Below are positions 1 through 11,845 of a DNA stretch of 64,000 nucleotides, in pieces. Location of the stretch: the NCBI GenBank assembly GCA_001557505.1, contig LSAX01000009.1, positions 1,116,001 to 1,180,000 of the forward strand, written 5' to 3'. How positions within the stretch are numbered: position 1 is the stretch's first letter; every line of letters begins with the position of its first letter. The notes below the pieces were generated by a model. That model did not search any database. It was not told where the DNA came from and saw only the letters and a program-made list of their open reading frames with translations. The translations under genes and the position numbers were made by a program. Source of the stretch: Reticulascus tulasneorum. Taxonomy: Eukaryota > Ascomycota > Sordariomycetes > Glomerellales > Reticulascaceae.

Positions 1-935
1 GTTATGCGCGTGACCGTGATCCGGCTGAGAGAGACCCCCAAGTATCTGCTCGGAGCTGGCGACGATGTTGGAATGATGAAAACGCTGCATTATGTTGCTC
101 ACAAGTACAACCGCCCCTGCTCTTTGACCATCGAGAAGCTCCGGGAGTGCGGAGAGGTCAAGTCTGCCCACAGCAAGCGCCGCTTCTCCCCCAGTGAGCT
201 GGGCATGCATATCAAGGGCTTGTTCAGCACGCGTTCGCTTGCGCTGTCGACTTGCCTGATATGGCTTTCGTGGACTTTGATTGGTCTCGCCTATCCTCTG
301 TTCTACGTCTTTCTGAAGTGAGTGAATCTGTCCAAACCCATTGACCGGTTTGTGATGGCCAAGCTGATCTTTGCTCCCCAGTACCTATCTTGCTACCCGT
401 GTGTCCGGCGACATCAGCACATATGATAGCTGGCGTAACTACGCCCTCGGTAACATCTCCGGTATCCCGGGCCCCATGGTTGCCGCCTGGATGTGCAACC
501 AAAAGATGATCGGCCGCAAGTATACCATGGTAATTGGTTCTCTGGTTACCATGGTGTTGTTCTTCGGCAACACCGCCATTACCAGCCAGTCCCAGAACCT
601 CGCATTCAGCTGCGTCATCGCTTTCACCATCAACGTCTACTACGGTACACTTTACGCCTACACCGCCGAGGTGCTCCCTTCTGCGCATCGTGCGACTGGC
701 AACGGTATTGCTGTAGCCTGCAACCGAGTCATGGGTATTCTGTCGTCGGTGGTTGCCACCAGCGGCGACAAAACTTCCTCGGTGCCTATCTATGTGTGCG
801 CAGCGCTTTACATCGCCATGGCTGCCGTAGCAGTCATGTTCCCGTTCGAGCCGTATGGCCGGTAAGTGAATAACTCCGAAGATTCGAGCTTCGAGAACCT
901 TTACTGACTTTGAACTCTGCAGACGAAGCTCGTAA
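1..935 (+). CDS. MFS transporter, 3' part (5' end outside window)
   Basis: C-terminal half of a major facilitator transporter. The frame is open through the window edge, so the ATG at 4 is probably internal. Three exons join in phase: 1-317, 382-861, 923-935 (introns 318-381 and 862-922, both GT-AG). The first exon starts in the cytoplasmic loop (RLRETPKYLLGAG, the usual motif after TM6). Hydrophobic segments that fit TM7-12 follow, with the loop motif CNQKMIGRK between them and the motif YTAEVLPSAHRATGNG later. The protein ends PFEPYGRRSS, a C-terminus I associate with fungal sugar/organic-solute MFS proteins (SV2/STL-like). The substrate cannot be told. Family is sure, specificity is not. 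Confidence 0.85.
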
Positions 936-2139
936 ATGATGACAATGTGCCACGAGGAACAGGGTCAGCTCGGCTGGCGGCCCTTTATTTCTCTTGCGGT
1001 CCTGAGAATTGTCGGGGCTGGCCGGGCGAAACGAGATAAACCTCTCGCTGCACCAGTAACAATGCAATGTGATGGCTTTTCATGCCCCAACTTCCACTTG
1101 CCGAATAGGTTAGATTAGTGAGAAGAACCGCCAGTTGTGTTTTACTACACTACTGTCTATCTACAAGCCGTTCTATGGGGATGGCTAACTACGCTGAGAT
1201 ACGCCTTCAACAGTATCCGTACGTAGGCTAGGCCAGGATGGGACTGTGGTATGTATATTTGGTAGGCTGGAATGTGGTGGGGAGAAGTGGTAGTTACCGC
1301 CCTTGAGTTTAGATATGGCTGCCTACTATTGCACCTTACCTGATCACAACAACCCCGACCGGAAATTCGAAAGACAGCACGCACCGTTCATTAGGATGCT
1401 CGTGTTTGAGAACCTCGGCGATGTACGGCTCCTGTTTGAATGTGTTGCCCCCAGTCTCTGTCAACCGCCCGCCAGCACGTTGGCTCTCTGATGTATCTGT
1501 CGTCAGCGGCAACGAGATATCTCACAACACAGGCAGCGATGAGGCCTGGTACCACTGTGTGAAACTGAGGAGTTACGCCTTACGATAACCTGAGCTGGGC
1601 TGGACGAGAAGATTATTGTTGTAGGCTGCGATTTACACTGTAGCCGTGCATCACGGGCCGCCACACCCCGGATATACCTTGTTTCTCCTCTAGGCCACAA
1701 TGTCACAAGCGCTCCGAACTAAAGCCCGCTTCTCCAGCCCCAGATGCGATGCAATCATGGTTGCTAGAGGCGGCAATTCGTGCCCTCGTCTGCCAGCGTA
1801 CCCCCTGAATCACTCTTAGACAAGCATGCGGCTTCTCGAAGGCGATGATAGTATTACACGTCATAGCCTAGCCCAAGAACATCCAACACTTTCTCGAGAT
1901 GACGGAGCCCCACCACAATGAGCACCGACGAAGAGAGAACATATTGATGAAACGCGAGGAAGTGTCTTCAAGTACCCTCGTGAGGCATAACGTAGATCCA
2001 ACTCGGAGTCATACGCGTAAGAACGCGCCACGATATCACTAAGCCCTTTATTTAACACAATTAACTGCGCTTTGTACTCGTATCTAACATGCTTCTATTC
2101 TATCCCATGTGCCATCTGCGCCAAATCATAACCCATACA
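936..2139. other. Intergenic, no gene seen
   Basis: This 1.2 kb lies between the 3' end of the MFS gene and the 3' end of the CYP505 gene, which converge. Only short overlapping frames without start context, splice partners or recognisable motifs are present. It should hold both 3' UTRs. Confidence 0.6.
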
Positions 2140-5100
2140 TTAGTCAAAGACATCGGTCACATAACGAATATTCCTCAGTGACTCAAACCACTCTTTCGCC
2201 GTGTCCAGGCCTGTTTCTTCTCCCTGTTCCAGCTCCATCTCCATCTTGATCTTGATAATCGTTTCCTTCGCCGACTCCGCAACCCCTTTGGATCCACACA
2301 CAAACACCTTGGCTCCGCGCTGCCACAGCTCTTCGAACTCCTTCCTCCGTTGCCACATCTTGTCTTGCACATGCTTGCAGCCCTCGCTCTTGTCCGGCAT
2401 CCGGCTGTAAGCTCTCCGCATGGATACGGCGCCTAGGCGCTCCCACTCATCGAACTCGGCGCGATACAGGTCATCTTGGTCCGGTGAGCGGCACCCAAAA
2501 AAGAGGATGGCTGGCGCGACGGTGCGGCCAGCGGCAAGCATGGCGGCACGCTCTTGGATGAAGCCTCTGAAAGGCGCAACACCGCTTCCTGCTGCGATGC
2601 AGATGATGGGGATCCGTTCGGTATCGCTGGGCAGGTGGAATGCGGCGTTGGAGGGGCGGATGGCGACGTGGAGCGCATCGCCTTCGGACAGAGAGCCGAG
2701 GTACGAGGAGGCAACGCCGACGTAGAGACCTTGTCCTGAAAGTGAGGGCTCGTTCAGAACGGAATATGTCACCGTGGCATGTGACGAGTTCCAAAGAGGT
2801 GATGATGAAATAGAGCTTGCTTCTCGTCAGCATACATATCGATAGAGATCACGGAAGGGGCCGACCTACTATTGTCGAACACGCATTGGCGGCATCATGG
2901 ACAGAAAGACACCAATCGGAAGATCGATCAATTGATAGCGTTCTAGAATATCAAGCACGGAGACGCGCTTCGAAATGATCTTGTCCAAGTAAGAATCGCC
3001 TGCCAGGCTGGCAATCTCCAACTTGACGGCTTCGTCTGTCGCTAGATTGGCGATGACGAGAAGATTCTATGTCAGGACTTGTCAGCAAAGAAAAAATCCA
3101 GAGTTTGATATCAGCCTACCCTCTTCGTTGCAGGCTGCGCTAGCTCTACGTACGAACCTAAGATGTCGTTTGCGGGAATGGAGGCGTTCACTGGTAGTAC
3201 CGAAGGCCCTTTTGTCATGATGCTTAAATGAGCATCCCATGGTAGGCGGAACCGTCGCATCGCGCGGTGAACGCTCTCTTTGGGATTGATGGGCAGAACA
3301 GTGAGGTAGTCGCCAGGGGTATACGTGACGCCTTCGGGCAAACGGATCTCGATGTGCTTTTTTGTCCGTTTGCTTTTGGTGTCCTGGGAGAGTGTGTAGG
3401 TCTTGATGACAAGCGCCTCCTTGACATCTTGCCGGAGCGTCGAGGTTCTGGGGTTGGAAATCATGACGTTCATCGTAAGCTTCTCGCTGGTATCTTCGAC
3501 CGTCGTGGTCCGATACTTGCTTGTCAGGGCAGGCCACAGGATATCATCTTCCCACGTCTCGAAGTCCGTGAACAGTTCGCCAGCAGAAACATCCGTCAGG
3601 CCAAGCTTAGAAATACGAGTGCCACCCATTGTCTCGAGCGCGGCGTCAACAAGTCTAGGGACCCGGTGATAGGTCTGCACCCAATCCTTGTTACCGCAGC
3701 CAAAGACAGCGTATGACACGCCCTCGAGAGGCCTCTTGTCCTCTTCGAGGCCCTCGAGCCATGCCACAAAGTGCCCCGCGTTGTCTGGTGGCTGCCCCTC
3801 GTATGATGAGGTTAGAATCACGACTGGTTGGTCTGTTGGAAGCTTCCCATTGACGCTATCCAGACAGTCGATCATTGCCACGCGGAATCCGTGGGTGGAC
3901 GCATCGGTTGCGATCCGCTGGGCCAGGGACTCGCAGGTGCCGCTGTTCGAGCCATATAGAATGGTCAGCGGGATGCCATTCGCGTCTTCTGAAGCGGCAC
4001 CATTTGGACTTTGTGGCACTGTCTCGGCTTCTTCTGGTTGAAGGCCGGCTAAACGACGTTCCAGTTTCGTGGGGGTGAGACCGTCGCGGAGGATAGCCCG
4101 CATGCTCATGTGATCTGGTTTAATGGTTAAGGTCTGCTTGAACGACAGCTTGTAACCCGGCTCGAGAACGAAATTGAAATTCTGGAGGAGCATGGCCATG
4201 ACGAGGAGCGCCTCCTGCCACGCAAAAGGACGGCCAATGCACCCTCGCAAGCCGTTGCCAAATGGCTTCCAGCAGTTTGGGAACTCCTTATTGAGGCGAT
4301 TGAACTCGCCATCAAGCATACGCTCAGGGATAAATTCGTCTGCAGTATCCCCAAACACAAGCGGATCCAGGTGCGACTTTGCGAGTAAATTGATAATGGT
4401 CTCCCCCTTTTTGACGTGATACTTCCCAGCAAGAACGGTATCCTCGAATGCCTCAACAGTGAACTGAGGGATGGTTGCATTGATGCGGAGAGTCTCGCGC
4501 AGAACCTTTGCTGTGTCAGCGTATTGCCACACAGATTGGACGCCTGAAACGTACTGCGGAGAGATATGGAAGTTTCGACATGTGCTCGACCTTGATAGAA
4601 CCCTTGCCAATAACCCCGTCTATCTCCTGCTGCGCTTTTCGATACGCCTCGGGGTGCTTCGACAGCTGGTAGAACGCAAACGAGAGGAGCCCCGAAGTCG
4701 TCTCGTGACCCGCAATCAAGAACGTGATCAGGTTGTCCATAATGCTCTCGTCAGTCATCTTCTTCCCGGTTTTCGAATCGACTCCCCGCATCATGGCATC
4801 TAGCAGGTCGTTACGCTCGCTCTTCCCCGCAACCTTGCGTGACTCGAGGACTTCCTTTGCGGTAGTCCGCATAACCGAGATATCTGCATCAAACTTCAGG
4901 TCGGCACTTCTGAAGAATATAGGAGGCAGCGGTGGCCGTCGGGTTCGGGTGCCGGATTCTTTAAGAAAGTCGCCCATTGCTTCAATGAACGGGTGGAGAG
5001 TGGGGGAGTAGTAGCTGTTGAACCGATATCCCATGGAGCAGAGGGCCAGGGTATCGAGGGTCAGCCGCGTGAAGTCATCGGTCACCATGATCGGCGAATC

Positions 5101-5619
5101 TGGCCCGTATCGCGCCCACTTCAGCGCCAGCTGCGATGCGATGTCGTGCATCTCGTCGTACATGCCACGAATAGACAAGGGTCCAAAGGCGGGCATCAAA
5201 ATTCTGTGCGCAATACCCCAATTCTCTTCGCCCATCTTGGCCGTGAAGAGGCCGTCGTGGACGCCATTTCTAACCTCCTTGAAGGCTGTCAGTACAAGGC
5301 AGCACGACGTTCGGAGAGATTGGGATGGCTTACCATCAGTGGCCTATTGACGCACTTCTTGAAGCGCTTCTCATCGCAGGTTTCGTTAACTAAGGCCTGT
5401 GTACTGACGAGCACCGCAGTACGGCCTGGAAAACGCAGTCGATATATTTCACCTTGAGCGCAAATCAATACCAACCACAGAAGGCGTCAGGCGAGTGAGC
5501 TCACCATGCGTGTCCGCCAGTGATAACATCGACCCCAGAGGGAAGTTTTCATCTATCTCTGCGATGTTCCCAAGGAACGGCAGCCCTCGGGGCTCTGGAA
5601 TGGGGACGGTCTCTGACAT
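2140..5619 (-). CDS. Bifunctional cytochrome P450:NADPH-P450 reductase (CYP505, P450foxy type)
   Basis: Self-sufficient fatty-acid (sub-terminal) hydroxylase with a heme domain fused to its own diflavin reductase. Six exons join in phase: 5619-5505, 5452-5334, 5277-4555, 4505-3120, 3066-2870, 2815-2140; 1071 residues, the usual family length (about 1060). Visible landmarks: AGHETTSG oxygen-activation helix, ExxR as E323/R326, heme loop FGNGLRGCIG with thiolate Cys408, flavodoxin FMN loop ILYGSNSGT near 500, FAD motif RQYSISSSP, NADPH-site motifs GSGVAPFRGF, FFGCRSPDQDD and FVCGSKGVAESAK. No signal peptide or N-terminal membrane anchor, so probably cytosolic like P450foxy. No biosynthetic genes sit beside it, so a role in lipid metabolism is likelier than secondary metabolism. 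Exon limits are predicted; domain content is certain. Confidence 0.93.
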
Positions 5620-6548
5620 TCTGAGTTAATTCCTCCAGTCCTGGTCCCTAAGCATTTGTGATAACAGCATGCGCCGAGCTGGACTCTTATGTAATGCCGA
5701 CAGACCCCAAAAGGGGAAATGCTCTAATAATTAATACCTTACAGTTCTTTGCCGCATTTTGACGCATTCTATCATGCATGTTGTACCTCGGCATCTTACC
5801 CCCTAGACTAGATCCCAGGCAGCTCTGACGCGGCTGGTCGTGAACATTATACGATTAAATTTGATAAAAGACGCCCGCGGCCCAATTGAAGAACCCTTCA
5901 GCGAAGTTCCAGGGGACCCGACCAGGGCAGGTTGGTGAAACAAGATAGCCAGTCTAGTGCCACTGTACGGATGGAACTGCTACATAGTATAATGAATTAG
6001 GGTAGCGTTCAGTGCCATCCCTGCCAGCCGAGGCTCGGGAGCGTACGCCAGGCCGCACCCGGCTCGCTTCGGAGGCTCGACGTCATATTGTATTTCTCAG
6101 CAGTTCCTTGTGCCACTTTTTGACTTCATTATTATTGGCCTCACGACTGGCCCCCTGCCATGTGAACGACTCACCAAAGTGGCGGCTGTCGTATGTTGTG
6201 CCGTGCCGTCTCGTGTTTCCCACGCTATCGGTGGGCGGGATTGAAAGAGACCGATGGTGCTGGCTCCCCTTGCCGTTCCCAAGCCACGTTGAGTTATGTT
6301 GCACCGGGCGGTGGGTGGGAGCCTTCGAAATTCCAGACGCTGCGGAGCATGATTGCTCCGTGCTTCTGGGCTTGTTGATTTGTATGAGGCTTTTCCAGCA
6401 ATTCATGGTAGCTCGGCCTTAAGCCACATTCCATGGTCGATCCACATCTATTCCGACAGACATCATCTTCACCGCCCTCAATCAGGCCGTGAACTGATCT
6501 CACCCCGATTATATCTGCGCAAATCGGTAGCCACTTCCGCCTCTGCCT
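5620..6548. other. Intergenic, CYP505 5' flank
   Basis: About 0.9 kb upstream of the CYP505 start. Short frames occur on both strands but none has recognisable motifs or splice-compatible neighbours. I see no gene here. Confidence 0.55.
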
Positions 6549-7063
6549 CTATACGTCCGCCAATCCAGTCTCATCCTGCTGCAGAAGCCCGCTCTCCCTT
6601 AGCGCCTCTTCCCGCCGCACAGTCTGTCCCTGGTTCTTGAACACATACCTTGACACGGACGATGCGAGCACCGCCTTGCCAGGATCCTTCTCTGTGGACC
6701 CTTGGCTTTGCGTATTATTCGTGGGTTTCGAGCCAGGCTGTGTGAAGTACTCCGTCGGGACGAAGCACTCAGTCTCGACGAAGTGGCTGACCATGTATAT
6801 CCACTTCCCGTCCCACGCCACGATGCGTGTCCACACCTCGTACTTGTTGATAGGGCTTGATCACTTTGCGCAAAGTGCTACTACGCGCCGCCAAGTTTCA
6901 TAGTGAAGTTATCTGGCCCCGGGAAGGGGCTGATTGGTTTGTGGACGAGAAAGAAGGACAGGTTGCCGCGATATATTCGAGGTCGGTGGAGTAGGTCGAG
7001 TTTGACTTATGTATATTATAGTCACACTCCAGGAGTGGGGACTGGCTGGTGTTGATAGCGCGA
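6549..7063 (-). pseudogene. THEM6-like (hotdog, 4HBT_2) thioesterase remnant
   Basis: Pieces of one fungal THEM6-like thioesterase lie in order but in different frames. Around 7050-6980 the minus strand encodes LLECDYNIHKSNSTYSTDLE, the family's N-terminal signature. Near 6950-6900 another frame gives GPDNFTMKLGG. Around 6880 TLRKVIKPYQ appears in a shifted frame. From about 6860 to 6549 the open frame begins KYEVWTRIVAWDGKWIYMVS and ends in the usual C-terminal region (SRYVFK...EALRESGLL). The shifts are one- or two-base indels and no intron joins the pieces. Family assignment is from memory of the motifs. A draft-assembly error could mimic this, but several separate breaks argue for decay. 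Confidence 0.6.
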
Positions 7064-7274
7064 TTTAAGTATGGAGTGGTAATGTTTGGTCACAGTGGAC
7101 TATTTAGTTATCAATTATTTATTCTTGTTGGCTTCTTCGAGGCTGGAAACGTATTTGTACACGCCCGCAAAGCCAAACTTCTTTGCATGCTCTTTCGTAA
7201 TAGGTACGTCAAGGTGTGAATCGTCAGTGAAAATGCAGAATAAACAGTTTTGTGATTCCAAGGCCGACTACCAG

Positions 7275-9960
7275 TTAGAAGCCAGCGTACTGTCCCAAGC
7301 TCGGTGGCAAATCAACCACTCGCGTTCCCCATGTGCTCTCCGTGGTCCCCAGAGTCAGCTCCAACTCACCGCCATGAGCGAAAAACTCATGCCCAATCCA
7401 GTTCTTCGTGTACGGCTCGCCATCCAGAGTCGCGTTCTGAATATATAGATTGCCGTACAGGGGATCAAAGTTGATCGCACGCACAACCGAGTCTCTCCCG
7501 GAAACCGGTGATCGAATGCGCACTTCAGGAAAGAAGGGGGGCGTGATGAGATAAACGTCCTGGCCCGGGTTCGGGAATAGCCCAATCATGGAGAATGCAA
7601 CGAAGCTGCCCATGGCGCCAGAGTCGTCGTTTCCGGGAAGACCTTCTGGTGTTGGAGCAAAGAACGCAGGGATGTACGAGTGGGACCGTAGGGCTGACAG
7701 TGCTGGCCGGCCAGCGTAGTGATACTGAAACACCGTAAGGAACGCCGGCTCGTTCCCAATGTATGTGATATTTTGGTCGTGGAGATAGTTGAGTCGGTCA
7801 ACAAACATGCTTGGACCTCCAAACTTGGTTACCAGCTCTGCTTGGGCGTGTGGGACGAAGCTAGGCAACTGTCAGTACTGTATAACATGAAATGAAGGTG
7901 TTTGGATCAGGACTCACAAAGAGTACTCCCAGATGCTGCTCTCAAACGTCTCTGAGCCTGTCCGCTGCAGAGAGCACACACTATTCGGATTCGTGTCGAT
8001 ATTGCTGCATTTGAGCGCGTCCTGGAAACCCCACGAGCCGTTTGTATGGCGAGGCTGAAAGAAGCCAACGAAGCCGGTATCGGATCCGTTTCTGAGCGAG
8101 TTCTGATCTTCCTTGAACAGATTGATCCAGTTCATGCTCCGTGTCGCATACTTCTCGGCATCGGATTCTCCGCCGAGAGATTTGGCCATTTGGGAGATGC
8201 AAAAGTCATTGTACGAGTACTCGAGCGTGCGCGAGATGCTGCGGGTCATGGTTCCAAAGCCCTGTTCATTGTATCAGCTTGGATAGATATCAAATCGACA
8301 TATTCGCCATGGCGTACCTTGTAGTCGAAATCAAGCGTCGGAATGAACCCAAGCTCCCTCCAGCTGTCCAGCCCGCCTCTTCCCTGGCAGCACCAGTCGT
8401 AGGGCTCGATCTCTGCATCTTTCACAACTGCTTCGTACCCTGCCTTCCAGTCGATCCCTTCTTTTAGTCCTTTCAGATAGGCGTCTGCCAGGAGGTTGTC
8501 CGCATTCGATCCGCCCTGCGTGTAGCCCTTGTTGAGTGTCATCCGACAGTCAGGCAGCCATCCAACATGACGGTATGTGTCAATTAACGACCGAATCATC
8601 TTTGAGACATTCGACGGATCTATAATAGTCAAGAAGGGTATTTGAGATCGAAACAAATCCCATATGCTGGACAAGTTAGTCAGTCAGACTGCCTTGGTCA
8701 AGATTTTGAGAAAGCATGTGATGGATACTGACCAGTAAAAGGAGTCAAAGTACGGCTCGTCGCTCTCCCAAAGCGGATTTTCACCCGTGTAGTCTTGCGG
8801 ATTCACCATCGTCCGGTATATGCCGCTGTAGAAGTTTGTTATCAGGGATTTTTCCACTCCCGTTGTTGAAACGGTTATGTGGCTGAGCTTCTCCCTCCAG
8901 GCATCTTCGGCCGCTTTCTTGGTGACCTGAAAATCGAACCTTGGGATCTCAGATTCGGCGTTTGAACAGGCTTGATCGCTGCTAATGAGACTGACGCCAA
9001 CCCTTGCCAAGATCGGAGAACTGGCGGGAGCATTGAATCTGACGAAGCCCCCACCAGGTAGTGGATAGCCGTTGATCGACCTGGAAATGGTGAGCTGCTT
9101 AACATCGCTACTGGCACGACTGTTGACGTATACGCCGCTATCCCTGATGGTTCCGCCGTGGAAGTCGGCGCAGAAATGAGCAACATAGCTGCCCTGAGAG
9201 AAACTGGAGATGAACTTGGCGTTCCCTGTCATCCTCCCTGTGGATTCATTGACACTTATGGTGGCATTATCTTGCCTCGAGTCGGAAAGGTCAGAAAGAT
9301 CTAGCTGAATGAGAGGGCTGGCAGCGGCTGAGGGAAATCGGAACCTGAACAGGGAGGTGTGCTGAGCAACTGTCATATCGGCCACAACTCCACTAGACAT
9401 TGTGACTGTAAAATACCCGGGGGTTGCTTTCACAGACTCCTTCGCATAAGTCTGGGCACGCTGTACTTTTGGATACGCACACCCATTAAGATCGTCCCCT
9501 GCGCAGGAGACATGGGGGAACAATGGGAAGTTTCCGAGGCTCGGTGATCCTCCAGTACCACTGTCATGCATGCCTGAGAATCCGGTAATGTTGCCATTCC
9601 CGAACTGAAAACCGCCTTGGTTGCCGTCTCCGTTCGTGTCTGCAACAGCTTTCGCCATCCCTGCCATCAGTTAGATTCTACAGCCAGCACTCCATATGTT
9701 GAACAGAGCAACTCGCCATAGGGTAGAGTAGCGCCAGCGAAAACGTTTCCTTTTATCGTATTAGCAAACTGAAAATTATAGAGCATGCCTAGCAAACTAT
9801 GGCATGACATACCGCCGTTGGCGCTTCCAATGAGCGGATTGACATACTCGAGAGGATCGTAAGCGGTGGAGGACGAGGAAGAGCTGGCAACTTTGCGATG
9901 TAAGACTGTCGCACTTGTCGTGCGAGCAATTAGGAAGAGAATACTCAATAGAGAAACCAT
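7275..9960 (-). CDS. Secreted GH92 alpha-1,2-mannosidase
   Basis: Glycoside hydrolase family 92 enzyme, expected to release mannose from N-glycans or mannoproteins with calcium. Six exons join in phase: 9960-9813, 9749-9717, 9660-8733, 8666-8318, 8261-7918, 7860-7275; 795 residues, normal for the family. A signal peptide (MVSLLSILFLIARTTSA) is followed by DPLEYVNPLIGSANGG, then family landmarks MHDSGTGG, DSFYCIWDLFRSQ, GWLPDCRMTLNKGYTQGGSN, FGTMTRSISRTLEYSYND and GHEFFAHGG. Intron 2 (9716-9661) begins GC rather than GT, and exon 2 is only 33 nt. A gene finder requiring GT would misplace the N-terminus. No partner gene adjoins it; the thioesterase pseudogene lies downstream. Confidence 0.92.
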
Positions 9961-10699
9961 CTTCGGAGCTTAAGTTCGATGTGATTGTAGATTGTGGCGT
10001 GTAGGCCAAGTAGGGGCGATGGTCCGGGTTCTTATGGTATCGCCCAAGGACACCTCCCCATCAACTACGCATCGTCCTACGACCACAGCCTCCATATTGT
10101 TAAGATATCTGGTTGCACGGCAAATTGTAGAGTAGGCAAGCTTTCTTGAGAATTTTGGTGACACTTTCTGCTATGTTGTGTCTCGAGCCACGGTCTATCA
10201 ACTAAGGTGGTGCGCCAGTTGCAGGAGATTCTCGAATGGGAAGGTCGTCAAACAGCCGATAGTGCATATTACCAGTGCCATTCGAACCACCACATATGGC
10301 AGGTATTGCATCCAATATGCAGTTGGTTATAATACTGACCTTGGAACACAACGTAGAAGTGCCGCTATCTAAATTGGTCTACCACGCATCATATAGTATG
10401 TGATGCAGTACTGTGTCTACTGTCTGACCGCTGCACCATTGTATGCTGAGTTTCTCTTTACAGTTTCTTTAAAGTTAGGGCAGAGCTCTAATTGATCAGT
10501 TGATTTCCAGTGTGCACGGGACTTGAGATGAGACAATCAAAGGTGCATATATGCGAGCCTTATCTTTTACCTGCCCAATCAGTTTGTCGACCCGCCTAGG
10601 AACAAGAGTTTCTATTATTCTCCTTGCCGTCGCGGAGCACCTAAAAATGAATGAGTTCGTGCATACAGCATCACTGCCCCATGAATCTGGTCGCTTTTG
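9961..10699. other. Intergenic, GH92 5' flank
   Basis: About 0.7 kb of AT-rich sequence upstream of the GH92 start. It holds only short frames without motifs. I see nothing that can be named. Confidence 0.5.
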
Positions 10700-11005
10700 T
10701 CACTTAAGGCGTTGGAACACATTGCTAAGTAAGTCTTTTAGTATTCTTCGTATCTTCTGCCATTCATATGATGAAATAGTCTTGTCGCTCTGTTGCCTGT
10801 CTGGTTCATAGAGATTAGTAATCAGATTGCCAGCAACCTGTTCTTCGTGGATGAGAAAGACGTCATCGTTAGTACTGCCGTCTTCCTCATATTGTTCTTC
10901 CTTGTCAATGAGGCGCCGCAGGGTGTCAATACGAGACAAGAGGTGCATTTGGCGTCCACACAACTGAACCGTCTTCTCGAATGAAGCAGCATCGTAATTT
11001 CCGCT
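10700..11005 (-). pseudogene. Possible orphan coding fragment, unknown
   Basis: A minus-strand frame is open for about 100 codons (stop at 10700; in-frame stop near 11010) and encodes a charged, helical-looking segment containing SFEKTVQLCGRQMHLLSRID and later SSYEWQKIRRILKDLL. The composition looks protein-like rather than random, but there is no convincing start, no matching exon on either side and no recognised domain. It may be the tail of a decayed STAND or HET gene; that is a guess. Confidence 0.2.
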
Positions 11006-11845
11006 ATAACCTCAATAGTCCTCACCATATGCCACTATCCAGCGCCTCGATCTGTTGGTAAGGTAGGATGGATAACAACTACAGAAGACTTAAAGTCTAT
11101 GCTTCAAGGTTGATACATGGTTCCTTAAAGCAGTTTTTGAAATTGACCAGAGAGCGCCAATAGTCTTTCTAGGCATAAAAAGCTCAATTAATACATTATC
11201 AAGAACAGACATAGGCCCGGTAGTTTACTAGTACTTACGCGACCACGCCACAGGTTGTATCCTGCCAAACCAGCTGCCGGGCTTCACATTACCTCATAAC
11301 ATCGTAGATGTCCTTTGTTTTATAGAACTCATGTGTGGATATCGGGCCGCAAATCAACACGCGCAGAATCGAATTGCGGCATGTATTTAGATACACAGAC
11401 ATAATGGCTTTCTATCTTGGTTCACCGGTGCATCTTATTCTGCCAGAGAACAAAAATTAATCTATGAAACGACTGCGACGCAGGTGGAAAGGTCGTGTGG
11501 CTGTGGCTTGGATCCAACCCTGGCGGACTGAGCAATTAGGTCCTAGTACTCCAGGTGCGTTTCTAGGTGCACTACGGACGGCCGCGGACAAACCCTCAAG
11601 CCGACGACGCCATCGTCTCAGCAACTTGGCTGTTGTTGGGCAGTCAGTAATTGGGGGAAGACAATTGAGGTTGATTTAAGTTTTACCAGGGCAAGCTTGG
11701 CAAGGCTAATCCCTTTTGATGTAGTGCTGAAGCACGGTCCACTAGTTACGATTGGCTCATGTGCTTTTGAGGCATTTTCCACATTGAGCACCGCCCAACA
11801 ACGCGTGGGCTGCAACTCCGTTCCTTAAATGAAGGATTGGGCAAA
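11006..11845. other. Intergenic, HET gene 5' flank
   Basis: About 0.84 kb without a supported gene. It should contain the promoter of the HET-domain gene. Two small plus-strand frames (11464-11679 and others) show no family motifs. Confidence 0.5.
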
